Shown here piece after piece: positions 43,772 to 51,030 of a stretch of 64,000 bases of DNA (its first letter is position 1; each line of letters starts with the position of its first letter). The translations under genes were made by a program, and so were the position numbers. Location of the stretch: NCBI GenBank assembly GCA_006226375.1, contig SBHC01000040.1, positions 124,001-188,000 on the forward strand, given 5' to 3'. The notes under the pieces are model-generated. The model saw only the letters and a program-made list of their open reading frames with translations. It made no database searches and was not told the DNA's origin. This stretch comes from Deltaproteobacteria bacterium (GTDB lineage: Bacteria > Myxococcota_C > UBA6777).

Positions 43772-44209
43772 CGTACACACTCCATTCTTTCTTGCGCTAT
43801 CGATCCGTTGGTAAGTATAGGACCTGCTTACAGAAGCAATCGTCTCGCAGGGGCACTACCAACGCGAATCCCTAGGTTGCCTGTATGAATCGTTCCGAGG
43901 TCTTCTATCTCTGCTAGATTGTTACCCCTTTTGAAGGGTTTTTCTGGGGGAGATACTTTGGCTAATATACCATGTTTGTTGGACCTCTACAATTCATCAA
44001 ACAGCTTTTGGTTTGTCGATGCGGAGGTAGTACGAATGGGAGCGCGATGGGTTTGCTTGTGCTTCGAAGTGACTCCCTGGTGGGAGGATTGTGGCTGTGG
44101 TGTCTTGACAGGTTTCAGCCCACCGTTACTATGCAGTCCCTGGTCACCTTAATTTTGTTCAGTGTTTTGGGCTTGTCCCCAAGATGGCAATCGAAGAGGA
44201 ATGTGAGCG
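43772..44209. other. Divergent intergenic region, 438 bases
   Basis: The gap lies between the giant CARDB gene (minus) and the helicase gene (plus). It contains a small hairpin CCCTT (43926-43930) and AAGGG (43934-43938) followed by TTTTT, and the helicase promoter candidate at 44105-44132. No protein gene is supported. Confidence 0.5.
44105..44132 (+). promoter_or_regulatory. Candidate sigma-70 promoter for the helicase gene
   Basis: A perfect TTGACA (44105-44110) is followed after 16 bases by TACTAT (44127-44132). It lies about 78 bases upstream of ATG 44210. Confidence 0.5.
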
Positions 44210-46225
44210 ATGGTCAACCTGTCGCATTTGAACCCCGAGCAACGAGAAGCAGTTACACACACCAAAGGACCCCTCCTCATTCTTGCTGGTGCAGGAAGTG
44301 GAAAAACCCGGGTCATTGTTCACCGCGTGGCCTATCTCCTGGAGAAAGGCGTTGACCCTGAGCACATCCTCGCGGTCAGCTTTACCAATCGTGCGGTGCG
44401 TGAGATGGAAGAGCGGGTCGCTGACATGGTCAATGCGCCCAAGCTTGCAAGAAAACTGACTCTCTCCACCTTTCACTCTCTTGGGGTTAAGATCCTCCGC
44501 CGGAACATCAGCAATCTGGGATACCCCAAGAAGTTCGCCATCTACGACCAGGGCGACCAACTCGCCTTGGTGAAGCGAGCGATGCAAAACCTCCGCGTCT
44601 CTGACAAAGAGTTTGAGCCCAAGCAGCTCCTGGAGGAAATCTCCAACGCCAAAAACCGCTTGGAGAGTCCAGAAGAACAAACCGACTCTTTGGTCCGGGA
44701 AGTCTATGCGGGTTACCAAACCGCCATGAAGCACTGCGGTGCTGTCGACTTTGATGACTTGATCTATCTCCCTGTTGTGCTCCTCCGCGATGAACCCGAA
44801 GTCAAGGAGTATTGGGCCGGTCGCTACCGTTACATCATGGTGGACGAGTACCAGGACACCAACCCCTCCCAGTTTGAGTTGGTTCGTCTCCTCGCAGACA
44901 TCCATGGCAACTTGTGCGTGGTGGGGGATGATGACCAATCCATTTACGGTTGGCGAGGCAGTGATATCGAAAATATCCGTCAGTTCCCCAAACAATTTGA
45001 GGGAACGAAAACGATCATGTTGACCCAAAACTATCGGTGCAGCGGCAACATTCTGGAAGCTGCCAACCTCGTCATTGCCGAGAGCGCCGACCGTTACCCC
45101 AAGCGGCTTTGGACAGAGAGCGGCGACGGCCAGAAGATTAACCTCACGGTAGTACAGAACGAAGAGGAAGAAGCAACGTCCATCGTGAACAAGTTGCATC
45201 AACTCAAGTTCGACAAGAACCTCAAGTGGTCGGACTTCTCCATCATGTACCGAACCAACGCTCAGTCTCGTCTGTTTGAGGAGAAGCTCCGAGGCGAGCG
45301 CATCCCTTACAAGCTCGTGGGCGGGCAAAAGTTCTTCGAACGTCGTGAAGTTCGTGACGCCGTCGCTTATCTTCGCACCCTCCAGCGACCCGAAGACGAG
45401 CTGGCTGTGCGACGAATTATCAACTACCCCAACCGTGGCATTGGACCGACAACCATCGAGCGGCTCAACCAATACATGGAGCGCCGGGGCTGCACGTTCT
45501 ATACGGCTTGCCAGCAAACCGACCAAAACGAGGATCTGAGCAAAGCCCAGCAGAACACGGTGGATTCGTTTGTTGAGTTGATCGAAGAGTACAGGAAGAA
45601 GATTCAGTCGAACCCCAACTTTGCAGAGGTGTTTAAGGAGTTCCTCCAAGAGGTGCGTCTGACCCATCACCTGTACAAAGAATACGACAACCTGACCGAA
45701 GCCAAGCGACGAGTCGAGAATGTGGACGCCTTGCTCAATGGGATGTTCCAGTACGTGGAGAAATTCAAAGACGAAGGCTCCCTCGACGATTACTTGGACC
45801 GTATCTGTCTCGACCAAAACGACAACAAAGATGAAGAAGAATTTCAGAACTCCGTGACGTTGATTACCCTGCACGGCTCAAAGGGACTTGAGTTTCCTGT
45901 CGTGTTTATTGCGGGAGTTGAAGAGGGGTTGATGCCATACTTCCGAACCAGCGGTTGGACCATGGACTTGGAAGAGGAGCGGCGTCTTTGTTATGTGGGG
46001 ATTACGCGAGCCAAACAGTGGTTGTTTCTCTCGTATTCGATGGAGCGGAGGCGCTTTGGCCAGTTGGAGGAACGTTCCCCCTCTCGCTTCCTTGATCAAA
46101 TTCCAGGACGACTGTTGCGGATCGTAGGTGCGGCGGGTTCAGCGTCCGAATCGACGAAAGAAGAGAAGGAGCAGAAGATCTCTTCCTTCTTCTCGAATAT
46201 TCATTCGTTGCTTGGAGATGACTGA
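44210..46225 (+). CDS. Superfamily 1 DNA helicase of the Rep/PcrA/UvrD family
   Basis: The 671-residue enzyme unwinds DNA 3' to 5' in replication restart or repair. Motif Q/I appears as LNPEQREAV and GAGSGKT (27-33), Ia as AVSFTNRA, II as VDEYQDTN, III as DDQSIYGWRGSD, IV as LTQNYRC, V as LITLHGSKGLEFPVVFIAG and VI as LCYVGITRAK. The length fits Rep or PcrA better than full UvrD. The C-terminal extension is short. The gene is alone on its strand behind a TTGACA promoter. Rep and PcrA roles cannot be told apart from the sequence. Confidence 0.95.
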   Translation: MVNLSHLNPEQREAVTHTKGPLLILAGAGSGKTRVIVHRVAYLLEKGVDPEHILAVSFTNRAVREMEERVADMVNAPKLARKLTLSTFHSLGVKILRRNISNLGYPKKFAIYDQGDQLALVKRAMQNLRVSDKEFEPKQLLEEISNAKNRLESPEEQTDSLVREVYAGYQTAMKHCGAVDFDDLIYLPVVLLRDEPEVKEYWAGRYRYIMVDEYQDTNPSQFELVRLLADIHGNLCVVGDDDQSIYGWRGSDIENIRQFPKQFEGTKTIMLTQNYRCSGNILEAANLVIAESADRYPKRLWTESGDGQKINLTVVQNEEEEATSIVNKLHQLKFDKNLKWSDFSIMYRTNAQSRLFEEKLRGERIPYKLVGGQKFFERREVRDAVAYLRTLQRPEDELAVRRIINYPNRGIGPTTIERLNQYMERRGCTFYTACQQTDQNEDLSKAQQNTVDSFVELIEEYRKKIQSNPNFAEVFKEFLQEVRLTHHLYKEYDNLTEAKRRVENVDALLNGMFQYVEKFKDEGSLDDYLDRICLDQNDNKDEEEFQNSVTLITLHGSKGLEFPVVFIAGVEEGLMPYFRTSGWTMDLEEERRLCYVGITRAKQWLFLSYSMERRRFGQLEERSPSRFLDQIPGRLLRIVGAAGSASESTKEEKEQKISSFFSNIHSLLGDD

Positions 46226-46259
46226 CTTTCCCCGACCCGCGAAAGATTCGAATAAGCCA

Positions 46260-46288
46260 TTGACCTGAGCAGGCACCCTCTCTACAAT
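46260..46288 (+). promoter_or_regulatory. Candidate sigma-70 promoter for the DUF2147 gene
   Basis: TTGACC (46260-46265) and TACAAT (46283-46288) are 17 bases apart, giving 5 of 6 matches in each box. Initiation near 46295 would give a leader of about 170 bases that contains the small open frame 46313-46462. Confidence 0.55.
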
Positions 46289-46312
46289 GGCCGCTCTTGG
46301 CATACCTTTGGC

Positions 46313-46462
46313 ATGTCGTATGACCGGCCTCCTCTCTGGGGGCTGCTTTTGGATAAACAAGGCTCCTTCGTCTTAAGGCAAGAGAGGGCTCCTTGGTTGG
46401 AGTCCTGCGAATGGATGCCGCTGTTTCCCTATGACCCTCGTGATCCTGTAGCAAAGGAGTGA
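46313..46462 (+). CDS. Possible 49-codon leader or small ORF upstream of the DUF2147 gene
   Basis: An ATG at 46313 opens a frame of 49 residues with protein-like composition (starts MSYDRPPLWGLLLDKQG, ends PYDPRDPVAKE). Its last codons AAG GAG and the stop TGA overlap the Shine-Dalgarno sequence of the next gene (AAAGGAG), whose ATG is 4 bases further on. No Shine-Dalgarno site precedes it. It could be a translated leader that controls the next gene, a gene fragment, or chance. Confidence 0.3.
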   Translation: MSYDRPPLWGLLLDKQGSFVLRQERAPWLESCEWMPLFPYDPRDPVAKE

Positions 46463-46466
46463 GAGA

Positions 46467-46991
46467 ATGAAGACTTTGTTGAAAACTGTCGGAACCGTTC
46501 TTTTTGGATTGGCTGTCTTTGGTTTCACCGCAAATGCAAGCGCTGGAAACCTCGTCGAAGGATACTGGAAAAACATCGACGACAAAGACAAGAAGCCCAA
46601 AGCTGTGATTCACATCTTTAAGAAGGGCAAGAAGTTTTACGGTCAAATCATCAAGTTGTTCCGCAAGAAGCCCCAAGAACTCTGCCCCAAGTGTGACAAG
46701 TGCAAAGGCTTCCGCAAGAACCGTCCGACCTGTGGCATGGTGATGCTTTGGGACCTCAAGAAGGAAGGGGAGAACACCTACGGACACGGCAAGATTCTTG
46801 ACCCCAAGAACGGTAAAGAATACGGCGCTAAGATCTGGATTGATGCCAAGAACAAGAACAAGCTCAACGTTCGTGGTTATCTCTTCATCTTCTTCCGTAC
46901 CCAGTATTGGTACCGCGTCAGCAAGCCCACCAAAGGTACCTGCAAGCAGGTTTGTGGTGGCAAGAAAGCTCCCGCCAAGAAAAAAGGCTAA
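46467..46991 (+). CDS. Exported DUF2147 family protein
   Basis: The 174-residue protein has a signal peptide (1 to about 26, ending ASA). The mature part matches the DUF2147 pattern: GYWKNIDD, VIHIFKKGKKFYGQIIKL, a CPKCDKCKG cysteine cluster, GKILDPKNGKEYGAKIWI, LNVRGYLF and YWYRV. Known members are small secreted beta-barrel proteins of unknown function. The C-terminus is Lys-rich (GGKKAPAKKKG) with two more Cys. AAAGGAG lies 7 bases before ATG 46467, and a good promoter lies at 46260-46288. Function remains unknown. Confidence 0.9.
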   Translation: MKTLLKTVGTVLFGLAVFGFTANASAGNLVEGYWKNIDDKDKKPKAVIHIFKKGKKFYGQIIKLFRKKPQELCPKCDKCKGFRKNRPTCGMVMLWDLKKEGENTYGHGKILDPKNGKEYGAKIWIDAKNKNKLNVRGYLFIFFRTQYWYRVSKPTKGTCKQVCGGKKAPAKKKG

Positions 46992-47085
46992 GACCTTCCT
47001 GAACTTCCTTCTCTTCCCTCTTCCAGCCTTGTAGCTTCTCTTCGTCAACTTCGACTCTCTCTACGACCTAAGATGTCGCTGTGTA

Positions 47086-47274
47086 TCATTGCGAGTGAAC
47101 GACACGTCGGGTCGGTTCTCTTGCTATTACATACACAGCATGGATGATGCCGGGAAGATAACCGAGCAAGGTTAAGAGGATGTTAATCCAAAAGTGTTTC
47201 CGAATCCCCTGATCCAAGAACACGCCCAAAGGGGGAAGCAACACAGAAAACAAAATCTTGATGAAGTCCATCAT
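47086..47274 (-). CDS. Small membrane protein of the PMP3/UPF0057 (YqaE) family
   Basis: The 62-residue protein begins MMDFIKILFSVLLPPLG and has two TM helices (about 4-20 and 28-52), with LGVFLDQGIRKHFWINILLT in between and LGYLPGIIHAVYVI after it. This is the PMP3/UPF0057 signature. Family members affect membrane potential or stress tolerance in plants and yeast; their role in bacteria is unclear. The start at 47274 is fixed by AAAGGAG 6 bases upstream; the open frame reaches back to 47457 but that extension is not protein-like. It ends with a basic tail. Confidence 0.88.
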   Translation of the reverse strand: MMDFIKILFSVLLPPLGVFLDQGIRKHFWINILLTLLGYLPGIIHAVYVIAREPTRRVVHSQ

Positions 47275-47590
47275 AATTTTCTCCTTTAAGTAGTTAAATA
47301 AGATGGGTTTGACTTCCCAAATACACTCACCCTCTTCTGCAGATCCCATGCCTATATGGTTAATCCTCTTGTCTTTCAGCGTTTTGCTATTTCTTCTGCT
47401 CTTCTTCTTTGCTTGTGGGACAATGTTGCCAGGTTCTCTCGCGGTGGGATGAGACACGCATATCGCCTGAGCCCCTTCATTCGGGCGATTTGTGACTTTG
47501 GTGTCTGGAAAAACCGGTACGTTCCTTGCCCTAGTGTGTGGCTGTCCACGACGGACAATATTAATCCCCTCATACTATGGAGAACGAACA
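47275..47590. other. Divergent intergenic region, 316 bases
   Basis: The gap lies between the PMP3-like gene (minus) and the Cys-rich gene (plus). A TGTCC/GGACA inverted repeat with a five-base loop lies at about 47543-47557. No convincing promoter pair or further gene was found. Confidence 0.45.
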
Positions 47591-48250
47591 ATGAAACGGT
47601 TTTTGACGATGGTTGGACTTATGGTTGGATGTTCCATGTTGACTGCATCTTGGGCACAAGCTGATCCCAATTGTATGACTCGCTGCACGCTGAGAGCGAC
47701 CAACGCTGTCACGCAGTGCAACCTCGACTATGCGCAGGAAAACAAAACCTGCCAAACGTGGGGCGAGCGGCGATTGGCAGTGTGCAAGTTTAAGAAACTC
47801 TCTTCCCGTGAGAAGTTTTGCTCATACACTCGCGACACCCGCAACAAGACTTGCGAAGCCAAGGCGAAGCGAGGCCGAAAACAATGCAAGGCCAACGTGA
47901 AAGAATGCAAAGAGCGAGCTGCAGTGTTTTGCCGCACTCGATGCAGCACCTTCACTGACAAAGAAGAATGCCAGAAGCATTGCACCTACCACCGTAAGGC
48001 TCGCTGCGACAGCGGATTGACCGCCTGCCATGCTTTGGTGGAAGGCGCTGCTACGGGTTGTCGTAAGCACGCAAAGCAACGTCATCGCGCTTGCAAGCGT
48101 GGTCTGAAAGGTATTCTTTGCAACCGTGAAGCGAAGGGATACACCAACCGCTGTCAGGATTACGCAAAGGCCCACCAGCAAGCTTGTGCTGCTTTCGGTA
48201 ACTTTATGAAGGCGAGCTGTGCTGCTTACTGCATGTACCACTACCACTAA
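47591..48250 (+). CDS. Secreted cysteine-rich basic protein
   Basis: The 219-residue product has a signal peptide (1 to about 24, ending AQA). The mature part carries about 28 cysteines and many Lys/Arg, in a helical-looking pattern (CMTRCTLRATNAVTQC, CKANVKECKERAAVFC, CQDYAKAHQQAC), so disulfide-linked helices are likely. It ends in CMYHYH, a His/Tyr tail. ATG 47591 has GGAG about 9 bases upstream; an upstream open extension to 47492 is not protein-like. I recognise no family. It is unlike the beta-type Cys repeats elsewhere in this window. Confidence 0.85.
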   Translation: MKRFLTMVGLMVGCSMLTASWAQADPNCMTRCTLRATNAVTQCNLDYAQENKTCQTWGERRLAVCKFKKLSSREKFCSYTRDTRNKTCEAKAKRGRKQCKANVKECKERAAVFCRTRCSTFTDKEECQKHCTYHRKARCDSGLTACHALVEGAATGCRKHAKQRHRACKRGLKGILCNREAKGYTNRCQDYAKAHQQACAAFGNFMKASCAAYCMYHYH

Positions 48251-48375
48251 GAGTACAATGCAGTTCTTTTGAGCCTTGGGGTGGTAACCCTCTCAAGCGC
48301 TCGAAGAGTTTGATGTACCTGAGAAGACGTCCTGCGAGTCTGCGACGTTGTCTCGGGTATGTTTGTTTTAGGAGG

Positions 48376-48897
48376 TTATCGGGTGGGGCCCATGAGCTCC
48401 TGGAAGCGTTCAAGGAATGCGGCTTTGGCTTCCATGGGTGACATGGGATGAATGGTGTCTGAAAGTGGTTCGACGTCGATGCCCCAAGACTCCGGCTCCG
48501 GGGACATTAAGTCGCGCTTTTCTGTCATCAACATCACCACATCGGCGTGATGAACATCTTTCGGTATGGGCCAGGACAAGCCAAAGTGCTGAGCGATAGA
48601 CTCCAACAAGTGATTCTCGTGCTCTTCAAACTCTGGAATCATCCGCTTGAGTGGCTTGGGCATATCCACCAGATAGGCTTCCCCTGCGTCGTGAAGCAAG
48701 CCCCACTTTGCGCTCTCCGGTGGAAGGATGCGCGACACCCTCACGCAATGTTCCGCCACGGAGTAAAACGCCAGACAGTGGCCGTTGAATCGACATAGCA
48801 TACTCAGCGAGTGAGCTATATCTTCTATGTCTATGGTGTTACGCTCTGGCTCTAGCGGCCAAAATTGCTTGCCTGTATAGGTTTGAATCCAGCTCAT
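48376..48897 (-). CDS. HD-domain phosphohydrolase (YfbR/5'-deoxynucleotidase-like)
   Basis: The 173-residue cytoplasmic protein shows the HD pattern: DIAHSLS (H29), RFNGH, FYSVAEHCVRVS (H50), GLLHDAGEAYLVDMPKPLK (H69/D70) and a later DVHHADVVML segment with the last metal ligand. This is the compact COG1896-type family found in bacteria and phages, thought to hydrolyse nucleoside monophosphates. Catalytic metal residues are all present. It is divergent from the ArsC-like gene at 48982. Substrate is inferred. Confidence 0.85.
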   Translation of the reverse strand: MSWIQTYTGKQFWPLEPERNTIDIEDIAHSLSMLCRFNGHCLAFYSVAEHCVRVSRILPPESAKWGLLHDAGEAYLVDMPKPLKRMIPEFEEHENHLLESIAQHFGLSWPIPKDVHHADVVMLMTEKRDLMSPEPESWGIDVEPLSDTIHPMSPMEAKAAFLERFQELMGPTR

Positions 48898-48981
48898 TCC
48901 AAGAACTCCATCTTTCCAATTTGTGGAAAGGGGAGTATAACATGGGACCCATCTTCACCGAACCATGGACAAGGAGCAGGT

Positions 48982-49335
48982 ATGTCGAACTGGGAAATTT
49001 GGCACAACCCACGATGTAGCAAATCTCGGCAAACGTTGCAGCTTTTGCAAGACAATGGGGTCGAACCCACCGTAAAAAAATACCTGGATGACCCACCTTC
49101 TGTGGAGCAATTGGATGAGGTCTTGAGCCTTTTGGGCATGGAACCGAAGGAGCTTGTTCGGACCAAAGAAGCGGTGTTTAAGGAGCTTGGATTGGGCAAG
49201 TCAGAGTTGTCCCGCGAGGAGTGGCTTAAGGTCATGGTCGAAAACCCCAAGTTGCTGGAGCGGCCCGTTGTGATTCATGAGCAACAAGCTGCCGTTGGAC
49301 GCCCCCCTGAAAATGTTCTCGCCTTGTTGAAGTAA
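48982..49335 (+). CDS. ArsC/Spx/YffB-family thioredoxin-fold protein (arsenate reductase-like)
   Basis: The 117-residue protein matches the glutathione/glutaredoxin-dependent ArsC fold. The active-site region is WHNPRCSKSRQTL with C12, then LDDPPSVEQLDEVLSLL, a RTKEAVFKEL segment and LLERPVVIHE, where the arginines normally bind arsenate. ATG 48982 has AAGGAG 6 bases upstream. No other ars gene is nearby, so the natural substrate may be something else, as for YffB and other stand-alone members. Confidence 0.9.
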   Translation: MSNWEIWHNPRCSKSRQTLQLLQDNGVEPTVKKYLDDPPSVEQLDEVLSLLGMEPKELVRTKEAVFKELGLGKSELSREEWLKVMVENPKLLERPVVIHEQQAAVGRPPENVLALLK

Positions 49336-49412
49336 GATGCACAAGAACGCGGGCCTTTCTGGCCTGGAGCTGTGTTTGTCCCCGTCTTTCTCAAAGCAAC
49401 CTGGTACCCGTG

Positions 49413-49847
49413 ATGGATTCTTCACCCCCGACAGAGCATCTGACCCAAGAAGTCACCCGAGAAGGTATGGTCTCTTTTTTGACCCTCTCTTCTCCTTCGG
49501 ACGTGGTTTGGGCACGCTGGAAGAAAAACGGTCAATGGGGTTGGGACGACACGGAAGATGCCGACTGGCTGTTGTTCTACGAGGGAACACAGCTTCTCAT
49601 GTTCCCGGCCCAATCCGATGACGCACAGCAGCCCCAAGATGCCCGCTTGATCCTCCCCAGCGAGTGGATCGAAGGAAAACGCACAGCCATCTCCACGCAA
49701 AAGATGGACAAACACTCGTACCTTGCGGTGTTTGTGGAAAGCTTTGTGAACCACTTCTCGGAGGTTCGTATCGCATACCACTTGTTGGTCAATCTACGAA
49801 CCCGACGCGTCTCCGTAAAAAAAACCATCACCAAGGATCGTCACTGA
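49413..49847 (+). CDS. Hypothetical cytoplasmic protein
   Basis: The 144-residue frame starts at ATG 49413 (GTG 49410 is also possible) and has a balanced composition with WARWKKNGQWGWDD, YEGTQLLMFPAQ and LILPSEWIEG. There is no signal peptide. The stop at 49847 is 43 bases from the converging gene. No strong Shine-Dalgarno sequence precedes it. I do not recognise it; the regular codon pattern supports it as real. Confidence 0.62.
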   Translation: MDSSPPTEHLTQEVTREGMVSFLTLSSPSDVVWARWKKNGQWGWDDTEDADWLLFYEGTQLLMFPAQSDDAQQPQDARLILPSEWIEGKRTAISTQKMDKHSYLAVFVESFVNHFSEVRIAYHLLVNLRTRRVSVKKTITKDRH

Positions 49848-49889
49848 GTGCTTGGGAAGAGAAGGTACATCCAAAAGGATGGTTGTGCC

Positions 49890-51002
49890 TCAGTTTCCGA
49901 AGGTTTTGACAAAGAGGGCCTGTCCCACAGACTTCTTTGGAGCGGGCTTGGGGGGAAGAGGGGAAGGCTTGGGCTTGGAGGGCAGGGCGAAAAGCACGAC
50001 CCCAACCACAGCGCTCGCCAGGCCGACGCTGCTCAAGGTCCAACCCAAGGGAATCAGGGTTTGGGATTGGGCATCGTCCGCAAGTATCTCTTGGGTCTTG
50101 GTTGGATCGTTGTTGGTGGAGCTACCGCTTAAAGCTTGAAAGGTTTCGATCTTTCGGGTGTTCGCGGATTGCCCCAAGGCCAAGGTGACCACGCCAGCGA
50201 CCACCACGGCGGAACCCAGCCCCAAAAGAACCCACTTGGCCGCAACCAAACCGGACGAGGAGGCAGGCTGCTGGGGCGGTGTCGTTCGGGCAATGGGAGG
50301 TGTGTCTCGCCGAGTTCGAGGAGGGACTGGACGACGTCTCTTGGTCGGTTTGGCTGGCGGTTGAAGGGCCAACAGCTTGGGCGTTTTCGGAGCCACCGCG
50401 ATGGTACGTCGGAGCGGCTTGGACTCCCAGGGATAGGTTACCGTGATGGTGTAAAAACCCGGTCGCACCGAGCGGTTCCACTTGGCTTTGGCGGTGTAGT
50501 CTAGCTTGTAACCTTGGACCCGAATCTGAGCTTTGGGAGCTCCTGCAACCACGCTCAATGTGGTGCGTCCGACTTTGCTCTCCAGCTCTCGACGTTGGTA
50601 GAGCGCGCTCTTTTTCAAATAGTTCGTCTCGTAGAGCTTTTCGGCGAGGTACTGTTTGAGGTACAGCGCACCTTGTTCGTAGAGATAGGCTCTTTGACTC
50701 ACGTCCGTGACCTTCGGTGCTCCTCGACGGATTGCGTTGGCTGCGTTCCGAAGGGCGCGTCCTCGGCGGACCCTTTGTTTTTCCGTCAGGTTTCCTGCTG
50801 CTTGGGCTTTGATGTTTTCCGCTACCTGGGCAAAGCATTGAGATGAGGCTATGTACCGCTTTTGTCGGTACTGTTGGATGCAGCCTTTGTACGTGGGTTG
50901 TCCTTGAGCGGGAAGGGGTTGCAAGCAAAGAACGAGAGCCAACAGACACAGCCATCCCATGCGTTGGAACACTGTGCTGGCGGTGGATACAAACGGGAAC
51001 AT
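49890..51002 (-). CDS. Exported TPR/PEGA protein with two TM helices, next to a Ser/Thr kinase
   Basis: From ATG 51002 the product is 370 residues. A signal peptide (to about residue 34, ending AQG) is followed by a helical TPR-like region (YKGCIQQYRQKRYIASSQCF and onwards), a PEGA-like beta segment (APKAQIRVQGYKL, VRPGFYTITVTYPW), a Pro/Arg linker and two TM helices (about 256-280 and 315-340). The layout is the same as in 18182-19270. GGAG lies 7 bases before 51002; a start at 51074 would overlap the kinase gene. It begins 28 bases after the kinase stop, so the pair is one operon. A kinase-associated envelope role is inferred. Confidence 0.85.
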   Translation of the reverse strand: MFPFVSTASTVFQRMGWLCLLALVLCLQPLPAQGQPTYKGCIQQYRQKRYIASSQCFAQVAENIKAQAAGNLTEKQRVRRGRALRNAANAIRRGAPKVTDVSQRAYLYEQGALYLKQYLAEKLYETNYLKKSALYQRRELESKVGRTTLSVVAGAPKAQIRVQGYKLDYTAKAKWNRSVRPGFYTITVTYPWESKPLRRTIAVAPKTPKLLALQPPAKPTKRRRPVPPRTRRDTPPIARTTPPQQPASSSGLVAAKWVLLGLGSAVVVAGVVTLALGQSANTRKIETFQALSGSSTNNDPTKTQEILADDAQSQTLIPLGWTLSSVGLASAVVGVVLFALPSKPKPSPLPPKPAPKKSVGQALFVKTFGN

Positions 51003-51030
51003 GAGGTGCTCCAAGGTCAGGGATGCTCGT

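Noticed and set aside
43926-43943. CCCTT/AAGGG hairpin followed by five T on the plus strand.
   Set aside because: No plus-strand gene lies upstream that it could end, and it is upstream of the likely helicase promoter; the stem is only five base pairs.
44159-45874. A 571-codon frame opposite the helicase.
   Set aside because: The helicase has every SF1 motif on the plus strand; the opposite frame is a mirror of its codon usage.
48883-48899. A GGTTTGAATCC-like word resembling a tRNA T-arm.
   Set aside because: It lies inside the start of the HD-domain gene and no cloverleaf can be built around it.
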